From: Hamiltosporidium tvaerminnensis
Lineage: Eukaryota > Microsporidia > Dubosqiidae
Direction: 5' to 3'
Assembly (NCBI GenBank): GCA_022605425.2
Contig: CM061246.1
Coordinates: 1,054,001-1,118,000 of the forward strand
DNA: 64,000 nt
In this document: piece by piece, positions 44,901-59,000 of the stretch
Layout of the letters: the number at the start of each line of letters is the position of its first letter
Numbering within the stretch: the stretch's first letter is position 1
The notes under the pieces: generated by a model
The model's input: the letters and a program-made list of their open reading frames with translations, nothing else
What the model was told of the DNA's origin: nothing
The model's database searches: none
Made by a program: the position numbers and the translations under genes

Positions 44901-46099
44901 GACATAACACATATACTATGTATTTAACCTTTTATTTACCCAACTTCTTTAGCTCGTATTTTTGCAGATTAAAGTTGATTGCTGTATATTTATTTATAAC
45001 TGTGAAGTTGTGTAAGTTCTATGGCAATTATTTTATAATCAGGAAATTTACAGCATTACGAAACTTCATTATGATATAGCGAAAACAATATGTTTTTTTA
45101 GAAGATTATAAACCGGTTTATTTTTCTATTGACCTAGGTGTTAGATTCTATACCCAATGCTACAAAATGACTCTCGAATGCAGGCTAATACCGAGTATAT
45201 CAACGTCTAGGAAAAAAGTTAAACAAACATTATAATACGCAATTCCAAAATATGATATGAAAAATTTTAGTTTTGGCTTGTAAGAGTTTTACAATAAGCT
45301 AAAAAAACCTTATTTATTTCACATTAAATAAACATTAAGGAAGCAATCTTAAAGTAGCCTATATTTTATACGAGAAAAGCTCATCATAGTAAATTACTGT
45401 TGAATATTTTAACAATTAATTAATTTAATTATCAGAATTCTGTGTTGGTAATTCATACATTCGTCAATAGTGCAATACCAAAATAAAATATTCATATTTT
45501 ACTATAAAACTAAAAAATTATCAACAAAAAGATAGAAGAAAAATCATATATATATATATTTGGCTTATCTTTATTATATAAGTTATTTATGATTTGTTGA
45601 GTAATTTCAAACAGGAAAAAGAGGAAAACGAAGATATGTTCGAGTAAATGTTTTGGTAAAATCCATCATCTCCTGTTTATTGATATCCTTAAACTCTTAT
45701 AGTCGAGGAACCAACCCTAGCTTCAAGCAATAGGATATTACAATTCTTCTTGCTAAAAGTAAAGCCAGAGCTTAATATAAAAATAGTACAAATAATACAT
45801 AGTGTGTAGAGACTAGAGATTTACAAAAATAAGATGGTTCTTAAAACCTTTTGGCAATAACAATAAATTTAAATGTGAACCTATCCCTAGGTTTATGTCT
45901 TAAGCCAAAGAAAACTGAAAAAGACGAACAAACATGTCTTCTTCAATTTAATGCACGAAATTACTTCAATGAGAGTTATGAGCATGTTATATCGTTAATA
46001 TTTACAATGTGAAAGAAATATAACTTGAACCGGCTGTTTTTTAAAGTCAGATGCTGCTCTATGTGCAAAGTGTTAAAAACATAAATGAATTTTAGACAG
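38922..46099. other. 7.2-kb region without a convincing gene
   Basis: A+T-rich. From about 43.0 kb the sequence looks slightly richer in G+C and less monotonous. Because LINE copy F directly follows and its homology already enters the post-RT part, this stretch may hold the eroded reverse-transcriptase portion of the same insertion. I could not align any RT motif, so this is inference. Confidence 0.45.
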
Positions 46100-47060
46100 T
46101 GTAAAAATCGATTTCTGATATCAGACCCGAACTCTATAATGATCTTCCCGGTTTTGAGTTCTAAATCCGACTTGTCTTTAGAATTCTTGCCCTTCTAAAG
46201 ACGATATATTGTGAGAAAAACAACTAAATCTATAAAGGTAAATGATACCAAACCTTAAATTGCTCTCCATATAGCTCATCACATTTAAAATGTGGCAATA
46301 GTTTTTATAGAAATAAATTTTAGCAAAACTACAACCAAAATGTTATTTAACTAAATAGATAACACAAAATATATTTCAAGTCATAGATTGAGGAAAACGG
46401 ATAGACGTTTTGGCGAGTCCCTGATACAAGATAGAATAGAAAAATTAAGTCAAATAACAAGTCGGTTTCCGTTATATCCAAGATAAAGTTGTATTCTTAG
46501 TATAGAAAAAGAGTGTAAGATTGATTGGTCTCTTTAAAGTTTATGTAACATTTAGCTAAATAGAAAAAAGAGCATGAATATTCTAATACTCGATACAATG
46601 AAGCGGTTAGGTATTTCATTGTAAGTATCTTTTAATTATTATACGTTTAAGTTGTCAAAACGAATTAAAAGTTATCTAATTCAAAAAATTGTTACAATTA
46701 ATTAAGCAAGACTAAGGCTGGATGTCTAGACGGGCCCCAGGTATATAAATTCTAGCCAGGAAATATAAGAATTTATACATATTAACGTTGGAATCTCCTT
46801 AAGGGGCTCGCTTAAGACCTTTTACACCGAAGAAATGTCTTACTAAGAAATATTAGAAAAGGACATGGCTTTAAATATAAATACAAACGAAGGCTAATGT
46901 AATATGTAATTGATGTGTTTATCTTGAAAAGGTGCTTAAACCGTATATTAAGAACTAGAAATACCAATACAACAGTGATTGCATGAATCCAAAATAACTC
47001 ATACAAATACTCTAACTTATCACTTTTTGCTCCAAAAAAGCGTAGAGTCATGATTCAAAA
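46100..47060 (+). pseudogene. R2-like LINE, copy F: highly decayed relic
   Basis: Colinear blocks match copies B and C in order: TATTTAACTAAATAGATAAC near 46345 (copy C has TATATAACGAAATAGAAAAAC); CGTTATATCCAAGATAAAG near 46470 (CTGCTATATCCAGGATAGAA); ATACTCGATACAATGAAGCG near 46588 (ACTAGACGACATAATGAAGTG); GTTTAAGTTGTCAAAACGAATT near 46647; and AAGAACTAGAAATACCAATA near 46950 (AAAAGACTAGAAATACCCAT). The match enters at the post-RT segment, about 46110, and fades after about 47060, before the tail. No frame survives. It is the most decayed copy recognised, and it shows that the gene desert contains at least some retroelement debris. Confidence 0.65.
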
Positions 47061-50000
47061 GCAAATTAGAACCCAAAAAAGAGCAAAAAATTTATTAAAA
47101 GATTAAAGACACAATATACCTCAACTATAGTTTACGACACTGCCGACGAAGAAAGTATATCAACAGATAAAGAGAATTCCTTGTACGAAAATTAAGACAA
47201 TAATACTAAATCGAAGCATTTAACTAAAAACTTGAAAAAGTCAATATAAAACGAAAAAAGTATAACAAATAAATGCAGACTATGGTACGCAAACCAATAT
47301 ATAGAACAAAAATGATTCAAGACTCATATGAAATTAATAAATCTTTCAATTCTCGAGATATAAAATTAAGCGAGTGACATATCAAACCCATACTGTTTCC
47401 TTATTAATTATAGAAACAGTCGAGAAGTAAGCAATTTTGACTTTTCATCTCATTTGGAATAAACTAAAAAAAGCAGGCAAAAGAGAGATGCAAAAAAATG
47501 GAAAAACCACGTAGCTTTATTTGGCAAATCTTACGCTATAAATCTACCCATGGTGAAAAGAGTTTATTAAAAATCGAGAAAATGCGTTGTTTTTTGATAT
47601 GTGTAGGTTTACATTATCGAACTATCCTATTAAAAGCTTAATCACTTTTTCATTTTTTAGTTTTGTAATATTTTTGTTTACATTAAAATGGAAGCCGATA
47701 ATATCGTTTTATAGATTATTTCATAATAGGATTCGTATTTTCGCTATTTCCTAGATTCATTTTCTCTAAGACTGATATTATATAATGATTCAATATTTAT
47801 GCTCTTATATTTTAAACAAATATATTTTCTCATGATCTTATAGAAATAGTAGAAATTTTTCATAATTATAATAAGGCAGTGTAATTTTATATTGTAAAGT
47901 CTTTATATTACGAATTGAGTGAAACACACAAAAAGATTGTCTGGTTCATGTAGTTTTTTTTCGGTTGGTATTTTTATATTCTAAGAATAATTTATAGAAA
48001 CTATGTTGAAATGAATCTTAATATGATTCTGCGATTAGCGATAAAAATATTTATAAATGTCTTTAAGAGCGTTTAAATATTGCAAATATTATGAAATTGT
48101 CACAATTTGAAATATTCCAATTCGAATTATCGCTTAAAAATTGAGTTCAAAGATCTTAATTTAACTACGATATGTACAAAACGCGTATTCTATCTTATTG
48201 ACTTATTCATGTATTAAAACACTGGTGTTCGGATCAGAACTATTAATATGCTTCTTTTACCGCGATTCGATTTTCGAATAATACATTATTTATTATCTGC
48301 ATAAAACAAACGAATCGACGAATTCAACGAAATGTGATAAAGTCGGCATTAACGAAAAAATGCTTTACTCATAATTTGATTTTAGTTTACACTGAAACAA
48401 CAAACATAGCAAGAGAATTTTTGATAAAATTTTTCGAAATTAGATTTTCCCTCTGCTTCGGGAACCAGAATACTTGAAGACAAATATAAATTAAAATATC
48501 AGGCAGATTGTTTAGGCTAATATTGTTTGTTAAAATATGATCCAGACATTGTACGTTGCATTTATATCAGACGACTCATTTCTGCTGTCTGTAAAAATGA
48601 TTGAGAGGAATAATTCTTTTGATTTTAAAACCAAACGTATATCCAGACACATTCGGGCCAGAAAATAAGAATATATATATTAAAAAGTTTCGTAGATACT
48701 TAGAATTATAAAAGATCAACTTTGATCAATAGATTAATATTAAGAGTTTCGCGTTTAATAGCATAAAAATTAATACAGTAATAAAATTCAAAATTTTTGT
48801 TAGTGCTTTCTTTAAAAAGATACTTTCCCCATATATTTAATATACTTTAAGAATATTTATTCATATACTATCAGCTTTTTTTATTTTACAAGCCAAGAAA
48901 TTTATAACAGAGCACTCAAAAGGTTAAGTCTATAAAAATAATACACTTTAAACTTTATATGACTAATTTAAAATATATATGATTACTAAGCAAAGAAATA
49001 AAGGCAAGAACTGCTGTAAGAGATTTAATAGAAACTATAAAATATACGTAAAATTTTTATTTTTTAAAAAATTGATAAATCTTGTTAAATTAAGAAATTT
49101 ATTATACGAGGATCATTTTTTCAAATTCCCATATTTATCATTAGAAATTGTTTGTATTTTAAATTTTGTATTGTGATCATTACTGGTTAGGCAACAAAAA
49201 TCTTATATTTTTCAACAATTTTTGAAAATCATAGAGATGTAGAAAAAAAACTGCAATACTAACATTCGTTTAATAATGACAATGTAGAATCGATGTAAAT
49301 ATCTGAGCTAATCTTCGGTTGGATAAGTACATGCTTGATTTTTGGTTGTTCTATTAAAACCTGTATAAAAACAAAGTGGCTTGGCATAAGGGAAATTTGT
49401 CCTAAACAAAATATTCTTGTTCAATCTAACTAAATATTATATCGGTTTAAAGTTAGTGCAATAGTGAGTTGAAGATCAGAAAAATAGCCTAGCTTTCTCG
49501 ACTTAGAAGCCAAAAAGTAAGAAGATACAGGAGACTAAATTTTAAAAAGCGAAAGAGAATAGTAGCAAATGATGCTTTTTCTTTAGATGCAACATTTTCG
49601 GATTCCTAAATGTAAACAAAAATATATTCTAGCCTATATCTAGTACAATATATTAGATAAAATATTTAAGAAAGCTGCGTGTTCTACAAATTAAAAAGTA
49701 GGTTTGAGCTAGCAACTGACCTTTAAGCTCTAATAGTGACAATTTTGAGCACTAATACTTTTCATATATGAATTTTAAAAACTTTTAGATAAAAACTGGT
49801 GAAAGCATAATTGCTACAAATACTAAAGAAATTTAAGAGAAAATCAGTCTTGTCAGCTAAGTACGGCTTTAGGTTTATGAAATTTGAACTTATGTAAAGT
49901 ATTGAATATAAAAATATTTTTCCTTTGAACCATATCTTAATATAATAGAGCGTCTTTAAGCTACTAGTTTAATTCTTTATTCGGAATAGCTAAAAATCAA

Positions 50001-53000
50001 ATCTCACAATGAGGAGAACTTCTAGTACACCCATAATAAAGATCGAAAGACTTCTTAGATAAAAAAATCATTTAGAGTAGTATAATTAAAATTGAATTAA
50101 TTAAGATAAGTTTATGAACAACAATTTATAGAGCTAAGCCCACTCAATCCAAAAATTAACAATTAGAATACACACCAATAGACAAATGGTTATCTTTTTC
50201 GAAATTTAACATGCTTGATATGCCTCAGCGCTTTTTCTTGATGCATCAAAAGGCTTAGATAATAGTAAAAACTTAAAGAAGATTTGGCTTGGATATAATT
50301 CCTTTGGATTGAATTGGAACCCATACTATATTATTTTCAAAGTATCTTAATCATATATAATCGATAGAATTCACTTTTTTGTTACAGCGCAATGTAAGTT
50401 AAAGAAATTATGGGAAAATTAAGTTTTTTTAATAAATATACGATAATATTTTGAGATAATGAAATTATTGGCTTCACCTTCCGAAATTAAATGTTTATTA
50501 AGAAATCATAAGCATGTATATGGTAAAAATTTGGTACTAATATACGCTTTAAATACATATTGGAATACTTTAAATTCCAGTTGAATTGTTCAATGATTTA
50601 AAGTAACCTTAATGTAAATAGCTGCTCAAATATGTAACTATTTCAATTATTATAGGATCACTCATATCTGTATCAGATTTATTTACATATATATCATTCA
50701 ATGACGACGATTTTCAACAATTCAAGATCTAAAGATTATTCTGTCAATAAATAATGCTCTATTTTGGCATGCTTTTTATAATTCATCACAATATATTGTT
50801 AATCCTCAACAGTTTATTGATCTTTAATATCTACTACTCAGTATATTTGACTATTTTGTCCAGATGCATCGGTAGATTGAAAATTTAATTATTTCGTAAT
50901 TTGACAAGTTAATACTATTTTGGATAAATCAGTATAATTTTTTTTAAGTTATTAAATTATTTTATTCTAATAGCTCATTTCTACAATTTATTTTGAAATT
51001 TTGTTTATCCATTATTTTTGCACAAAAGAATGAGTTATTAAATAAAGTGGAATATATTTTTAATATATTTTTTGTTCGATTTATTTTATTCAAATCCCAT
51101 GAAACCATATTTGTTTATTTATAAGAAAATTATTTTCATGTTTGTCAATTGTCTTACTTTAGGGCATTTCTTCGATAAAAATTCCTAAATTACGATTCAA
51201 AATGGTAAAATGCATTCAAATGGTAATAAAATACATACTCTTAAATATTCATGTTAAAATATAATTAGATTTCTTGCGCTGTTAAATTTTTTGATTCGAA
51301 TAGCTTGTGATTCTCTGTTTAGACATCCTAAGAATGTATATTTTATAAATCGCATTAGCTAAGCTGTATTAACATTATATTTATAGTTTATGGAATATAC
51401 GCAACGATTCGATCCAGATAAAAGATATGAAATTATTTTTTACTCTTTTAAATTACTTTGCTAATATTTATATTTATAAGCATCCTGTTGTCTTGTAACC
51501 TACGATTCTTATGATGCAAATTGATATACGAACTGTTATAAAAAGTTTTGATGATTAGAGTATTATTCTCAGACGAGATTTTATTTTAAGAATGAGGTAC
51601 ATTATTATGAGGATTGGCTCTATATTATGTTATTAAGAATCCATTATATGAAAGATTTTAATTTGATTGTCGTTCTTATATAACTACTTGAAATCTTTTT
51701 ACAATTGTTTAAGCTTGTATTTTACGGTAGAAACATAATGAAATTCAAAAATAACATAAAATATTGTATAAGTATGGAAAAACCCGGGCGATTCGAAAAA
51801 TAAAGAAATGTACACTACCAAAATAAACAATTTATGTAATCTAAATCTTTTCATGTTACATATTAGATTAAAGAACAAAATACTGATATTAAAAGAATAA
51901 ATCAGATACATCATATGCAAGATAATGTTTTATCCTTCTCAAAGAAATCGTTCCTATGCAAATCAAAAGTACTATGAGATAAACGTTTCTATAACTTAAA
52001 ATATATGCAATATCTACCATAGGTCTTTATATTTAACCTCGGCTGTGATCTTTTTTGCATTTAATTTTTAATTTTTTTAAGAAAATATAATAAATAATTT
52101 AAGGTAAAAAACTGTATGCTGAACCTGTATCATAATCTAAATTTTTAGATTCTTTCGTTTTGATATAATTTTTTCTGAGTTTAGACACCGGGTATCTATT
52201 TCTTGGTGTTTACAAACACAAGAATATTTTAAATTTTTTTATCCGCGCATTATATTAAATAAAAAGTGCGAAGTATATACTGTATTTAAAACAATGCAAA
52301 TATGTTAAAAGTCTTTCTTTCTTTTGCTTGATAAGACAAAAAAGAGAAGAATGCCTTACACTAATTCTTTTTTATATTTCTAAAATAAGAAATTAAAATT
52401 TTCAAGGCGTACTTTCTCTAGTTTTAAAAACTTTAAGATATGAATAGTTGATTATCGCTTTTAAACCTATCAGAAAAGACTTTCCTAGTTATAGTACGTT
52501 TACCTTGCTGATAGTATCGCAGTACGCTTAAAAACATGCTATAATTGTGATTGGATAAAAAATTTCTTCGTTAATTATTTTTATTCAAACATTAAAATTT
52601 TATTGGCAAAAATCTTACCTAATATTTATACTTTTCAAAAAAATTTGATCTTAATTAGCTAAAACTTTTGACGATATAGAAAAATTTTTTAAATGTGCGT
52701 TTTACAAATAAATTGGTAAGCGTAACAACGTATTATTATATTCTTAGCAAATAAAAACAAATAATATATATGCCCGAGAAGGCTCACAGATATTCGATTT
52801 TAAAATAAACCAGAATAAAGGAAATGATTTATACACTCAGGTTGTTTATACATGTAAAATTTTTACGAGACGTATCTAGTTATCTATAAAATATCCCAAC
52901 TATGAAATTAATCGTATACTATCAAAAGTTCGCTTTACAAACAAATAAAGTTCTCTTCAAAAATGGTGTGGAAAGGCCTTTTAAAAATTTATATTTTTAA

Positions 53001-56000
53001 ATTTAAGCTATAATTTCTATAATTTTAATTTAACGTTATTAAATTATTCTTATATCACATGTGTGCTATTAAAGCTAAAAGATGCTCCAAATTAACTCAA
53101 AATTATTCACTGATGCATTTTGTTTGAAAGTAAAAGAAATAGATATAGATTTTTTATAGCTGTAAGTTTCTATGAATTTGATTTTTTGATGTAGCATTTA
53201 TATATTAAAAAAAGCACATCTGACCATCATAAATATGAATTTTCATTTTCCGACTTGTTTTTGTAAAAAAATAAATAGAAGTATGTTTAAATCTGATAAT
53301 ACCATTTTTTATTAGTGTATAAATATTTTGAGAATGAATAAAATCTTACAACATCCTACGACGAAATGATTAGCATTAATCAGTTTATATATGAATATTT
53401 TATATGTTTAGAATGGGTTTATCACTGTAATTCTTTACACTATATAGATATATTTTAATGCATAAAGTAGTTGAAAAAGTGTTTCCGATGAGGTTTAGAA
53501 TTAGAATATTATTGTTGTTTTTTTTACTTTTAGAGTAAAATTCTTGGCTATTTTATATCTATTAGTATGATGTATTATTACATGAGTTTATATTATTCAC
53601 ATGGGTAGATCTGTTTAAAAAAATGTTATCGGTAGAATTAAAAAGTTCTTTTTCGAAAAAATTCTACGAAGCTACAAAAATATTTTAAAAATGTATAAAA
53701 GCTCGTTAATAATTCTATTTTAATGCCAATTTTTTTTGAAATATATTACAAATTTTTACAATGCGAAGGAATAGAGAGATGTTACATATTTGATTAAGAA
53801 TTGTTTCAAGATCTTTTGATTGAATTGGTTTTCAAGAAATAATTATATTATGTTTTGTTTGCTCATTAAGGTACCTAGAGATCTAATATAAAACTCTAAA
53901 TGGTTAAAAAGGTATATATGTTCAAAAAGTCTTCGAAGAAACAACAATTATCTCTATAATATGCATTTTTTCAGGGTAAATTTAAGTCTCTCGAATTTTT
54001 CAAAAAGACAATAATAGAAATCAAAGGTAATTAGCCTTAAAAATTTCCACAAATTATCTAAATGTCTCAATTTTTTTGTAGCATTAAACCGAATATAAGA
54101 ATTGTTCACTATCTTTTTTTGAATATAAATTAATTCTGTAATAAATTTGATGAAATCGTAATTACTGAAAGAAATGAATTTCCGACTCTTTTATAGCCAT
54201 TACAATTTAAGCAAGGCAAAAATTTTACGCAAATCCTTGTATTCTGTAAATAAGACAATATCTGAGGTTATGAAGATAAATACAAAAATTATCTACACTT
54301 GAAAATTTCTTTTTAAATAGTCTTAAATATAAAAATGCAAAGAATTAAACGTGTCGAAAGTTACTGCTCTTCATATTAAGATTTTTGTTATGAACTTCCA
54401 GCTGTGATGGAATCTTTTCCTCTTGTTTTAATTCACTAAATATCTTTTCTTTCACGCAAATTCTTTATATATAAATTTAAAAATTCTTATGTCAATAAAC
54501 AGATTAAGTAAGAACTTCTTGTCTTGTATTGTCTATTGCTGCGCTAAATTTGAAATAAGCGTAAGAACACATAAAATCTTAACCAAACTTGACAATATCT
54601 GATAAGTGTTTCAATTGAAATAGAAAATAATATTTTTATTAATAAAATTGATTCGAATTCTTTTTATTTTGGACATTGGAAATGCTTTGACATCTAACTT
54701 CTTTATTCAGAATGATCATGTGATAAATGTTAGGAGGCAGCAAAGAAATTTTTAACCATTTTTTTAAGTAACACTATACATTGATTAATTAAGTCTGCAT
54801 GGAAACTGGAAAAGACTCTGTATGAATGATTTCGCAAAGTAAATTATTATCTTTTGATTGAAAAGTTTTCTTTTACGATAACTTTGAAAAGGATTATATA
54901 AGATACCTATCAAATAATTCACTCTTGTATTTTCGATGTATACTTTTAAATTTGGATATTTAAAAATTTTTCGGCGCAAACCTATCTAATAAACCCTATT
55001 TTATGATAGAATTCAATTCTAAAATTATTTTTTGTTACAATTAGATTGTTTAGAATAACTATGAAAATATAACTTAATACTAATGTTTTATTTATTGATC
55101 AAATTTTTTCAAGAGTGAAAATTTTATATTATATTTTGTATCGAAGCCAAGCTTTAATTATTCTACAAAAAAAAGAAAATAGTCAAGGAACAATTACGAA
55201 TAAATTGAAACAAGAAAATGGCGTGTATGAATGTTTTAGTAGCCAAATTATATTGTTCGATTTGGACCTTTATGCTTTTTTAGATAAGTATCCTTAGATG
55301 AAAGCTGGATTTAAATAAAAAATTCATCGAAAACTTGATAAATATTTTTCTAAAATATTGTTAAAACATAAATGATAGAGGGCAAATTAAAAAAAGACAA
55401 ATTACTATATATACTTTTTTTTGATGTAAAAATCCAGAATCATTTTACTCTTTAAGAAGAAGATCATTTTTTTCGTTAATTATGCTTTTGAAAGAAAAAA
55501 AAATTATACCCTGAAAGGTATTTGGAACATTTTATAGCTACAAAAAACTAGGTACCTATGATTTACTTCAGAAATTTTAAGAATAGCTTATTCATAATAT
55601 CTCATCTTTATGTTTTGAGATATTTTCCTAAAAGCGTCAATAATTATGCGCAATACAATTTTCAAAAATATATATATTGAAATAGGTTTCCAAATAAAAC
55701 TATAATTTGAAATTTAAAGTTGATTTCCCAAAAAAAACAAGACTTTTATTGATATATTTTATCATAAACATTGAGTACCTAAATTTTACATTCAAATTTC
55801 GAAAAATTCAGTAAACAAAGAAAATTTTTATAATTAAATTTTTACGCATAAAAAACATAATATCGTAAATTTAATAAAATTAAAACAATAAATTTGAAAT
55901 GGTTCTACTGAATTTTGATTATAATAGGCCCCCCGTTTGAAAACATTCAAAATATAATACAAGGGAAATATTATTTTTTATTCTTGGTTTAACAGCTATC

Positions 56001-59000
56001 GATGGTAAAAGATTATAGATAATACTCAAAAATGTTTTGTGAACATATCAGTTAGACCTATAACAAAAATGTTTTTGTAAATGAATTTTTATTCAATCTT
56101 AATTTTTTGTTGCTTCCCTGAAATATATTTCTACAAATCCAACGAAGGTAAGAATATTTTTTTGATTAAGATAATTTGATTATATTCATAATATAAATGT
56201 CTTAGTGTTCTTTTTTTTTCAACACTATTCAATCTTTTTATAAACTATCTATTTTTTAATGTTGACTATAGGAAACCAATATGATTAGGAGAGAAAAGCG
56301 TACCAGCAATTTCATAAATAAAAATTACCTTGATTAATTTATCATGCGTTTTACTTTCTACTATTTTTCGATAAAAAGTTTTGTTTTACAATCCATTAAG
56401 AAAACAGTGACTTTAAGTTGCTTATTATATAATTATGCATAAACCATATCAATGTTGCAGCTATTGTCCTTTTAAACAAAGTTGCGTAAGAAATTGAAAC
56501 TCTTTTTTATAAAAAGATGTTAGATATTCTCAATGTATATATTGGCAATATTTAGTTATTAGAATCTATTATGTTAAGATAAAATATTTTTATATGATCA
56601 TTTTGTACGATAAGTTGCTTTTAAAACAAACTAAACTTTATTTGATCGTAATGTAAGTTGTTTTTAGTGGTATATCTAGACTCTTTTGCTCAGAAAGAAT
56701 AATGCTATGATTTTTTATGTAATACTTCAAAAATAAGGATTGGAATATATTATATACTACTCTGTACGATTAAAATAGAAGTATGATAAAAGGAACAGTT
56801 AGACATGAAAACAAATATGTTTATCATAAACGTAAAATTGACGGGGTTTTCGCCCCAAATTCCGGATAATATACAATTTTTTTAACAAAATTGAAGTGAT
56901 GGAGGCTTAATAAAATAGGCATTGCGTCTTGATATTATATCCTCAAACGTGAAGCTTACTAGCTGAAACTGTACTTTAAGGACAGACTTAACCTATGAAT
57001 TTATCCTCATTTGAGAATCATCAAAAATCACCATAAACAGATGGCTAAATAGACTTTAGTTCTAAGAGTTTATTGCGGTAAAAGAAAAACCAGAGATTAG
57101 AATTCGAACACACGAAACAACCTTTCAGGGTGTGTTTAGATATATATAATTATATTTTACTGCAATTTATTCATAAAAGTTTTTCTGTTTCACAAAAGGC
57201 TACGCCTCAATAATTTTATAACGATTTTTTTTCATTTTTGCCAATATAATTTTTTTGATAGAAACAAATATTTTTTTTCAGATACAAAAAATACAATTAT
57301 ATGAGTTATTACCGCGTAATTTATGTGATATAATAAATTTCTGATATACATTTGACTTAGAATTTTCGCTGCTAGTTGATATAAGTAATTTTCGGATTTT
57401 GAAACATAGAAATTAAGTGATGTTATAATATCTGCTGCCTCATCAGTATACCTTTAATGAGACTAACACCGAAACCAGGCCTTAGTATATACTGCTGAAT
57501 TAAACTGTGATTTTTTTGTACTACTTTGGGCTATCAAGTTTGCGTAAAATTGTATTTTTTAACTCTAAACTAGTGAATGTTCATATTTTTTAGACAAGAT
57601 CTTTTGAGAGTTGGCGAAAAAATCACTTCATTCTATAGAAAATCATAAATTCGATGAAAGATATCGATTTCCAGAAAAATTTGAAACGTGTGAAAAGATT
57701 TTTTTTTATGTTTAATTAGCTTCTATAACCTTGATTTTTTTCGTAAAAAACATATATACCAAAAAACAAGATTCAATTCAAAAAGAAAACATTTAGACTG
57801 TATTAAAGTATTCTCAAAGAGAACGAAAAATCATTTCAAAAGAATATCTTTAAGATTCATTTAGTTAGTTATTAAATGGAAATCTTTAATGGATTGAGAA
57901 GCAGATTAAACAAGGTATATATTTTGCGTTTTGTAAAAGTATTTTTGCTTAGAATGTTTAAACGGACGTCAGGCATGATTGGATACTATATTTCTAACGT
58001 TTGGTTAGTGTTCGCTTTGATATCAAGATATATTAGGAATGGTTTTCTTTTATCGGTTTCTTTTAGGCTAAAACCTGAAATTAACATCGCTCGTCTAGTA
58101 TTAATCGAAAAAAATCTAAAAAAGAACATTGTTATGAATAATTAATAAAATGATATCAATTTCGATCTAAGGGCTTAAAATAAATGAATATGATGCAAGA
58201 ATATCAAATTTTTGATTAAAAACTACTTTCAAAAGAATTGTTTTAATTTGGTTTATAACAATTTTAATAATTAGAAAATTTATATTTACCTCCCAACTGA
58301 ATACAATTTGAAAAATCTCTAATAAAAAACCACAATAACTACTGATTTTTTTATTTCAAATAGCGAAAAATTCTTAATTTGGCACACTTTATATTTCTTC
58401 ATAATATATTTAATCTGAAAAAAAGCGGGAGATATATATAGATGTATTCGCTTGTTATTTATAATTAAGCTATTCATGCAATCAATAAAAATTCATTCTG
58501 TTAAATCTTGCAATAACGCATATATTTGTGACATCCTTCAATATTTCTTAATATGTATTATACAATACATATTCAGAGGTTGCTAATTCTATTTAGTTAG
58601 AAAGAAAGCCTGCTGGAAATGAGTTATTGGGTTATGATGCGTATATAAATATTGTCACAAATATGTAGGTGCATATCAATAATAATAGTTTTACCATATC
58701 ATTTTGTAATATTAATAATAAATGTATACATAATCAAAGACAAAAAGAAGATCTATTAATTTGTTAAAAAATCAATAGCGTATTGTGTTTATTACTAGTG
58801 AATAATTGTTCATATTATTTAAGTAGTGTATTGTAACATCTGGTATACACGTATAAATATTTTTTTTTGTTATTCATGCTCCTTCTAATATTAGATAATA
58901 GTGAAATCTTTTGATATAGCAAAAACCGATAATTATTCTTGAACTTAATTCATTGTTTTGTTTTTTGTTACATTCTCTTGTTTATATATTTAACGACATT

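Noticed and set aside
56840-56880. GGGG/CCCC hairpin near 56845-56858, considered as a terminator or RNA gene
   Set aside because: A 4-bp stem without a neighbouring gene; bacterial-type terminators are not expected in this kind of genome.
57876-58145. 89-codon ATG-started plus-strand frame
   Set aside because: No start signal, no homology recognised, and a length within chance range for the window.
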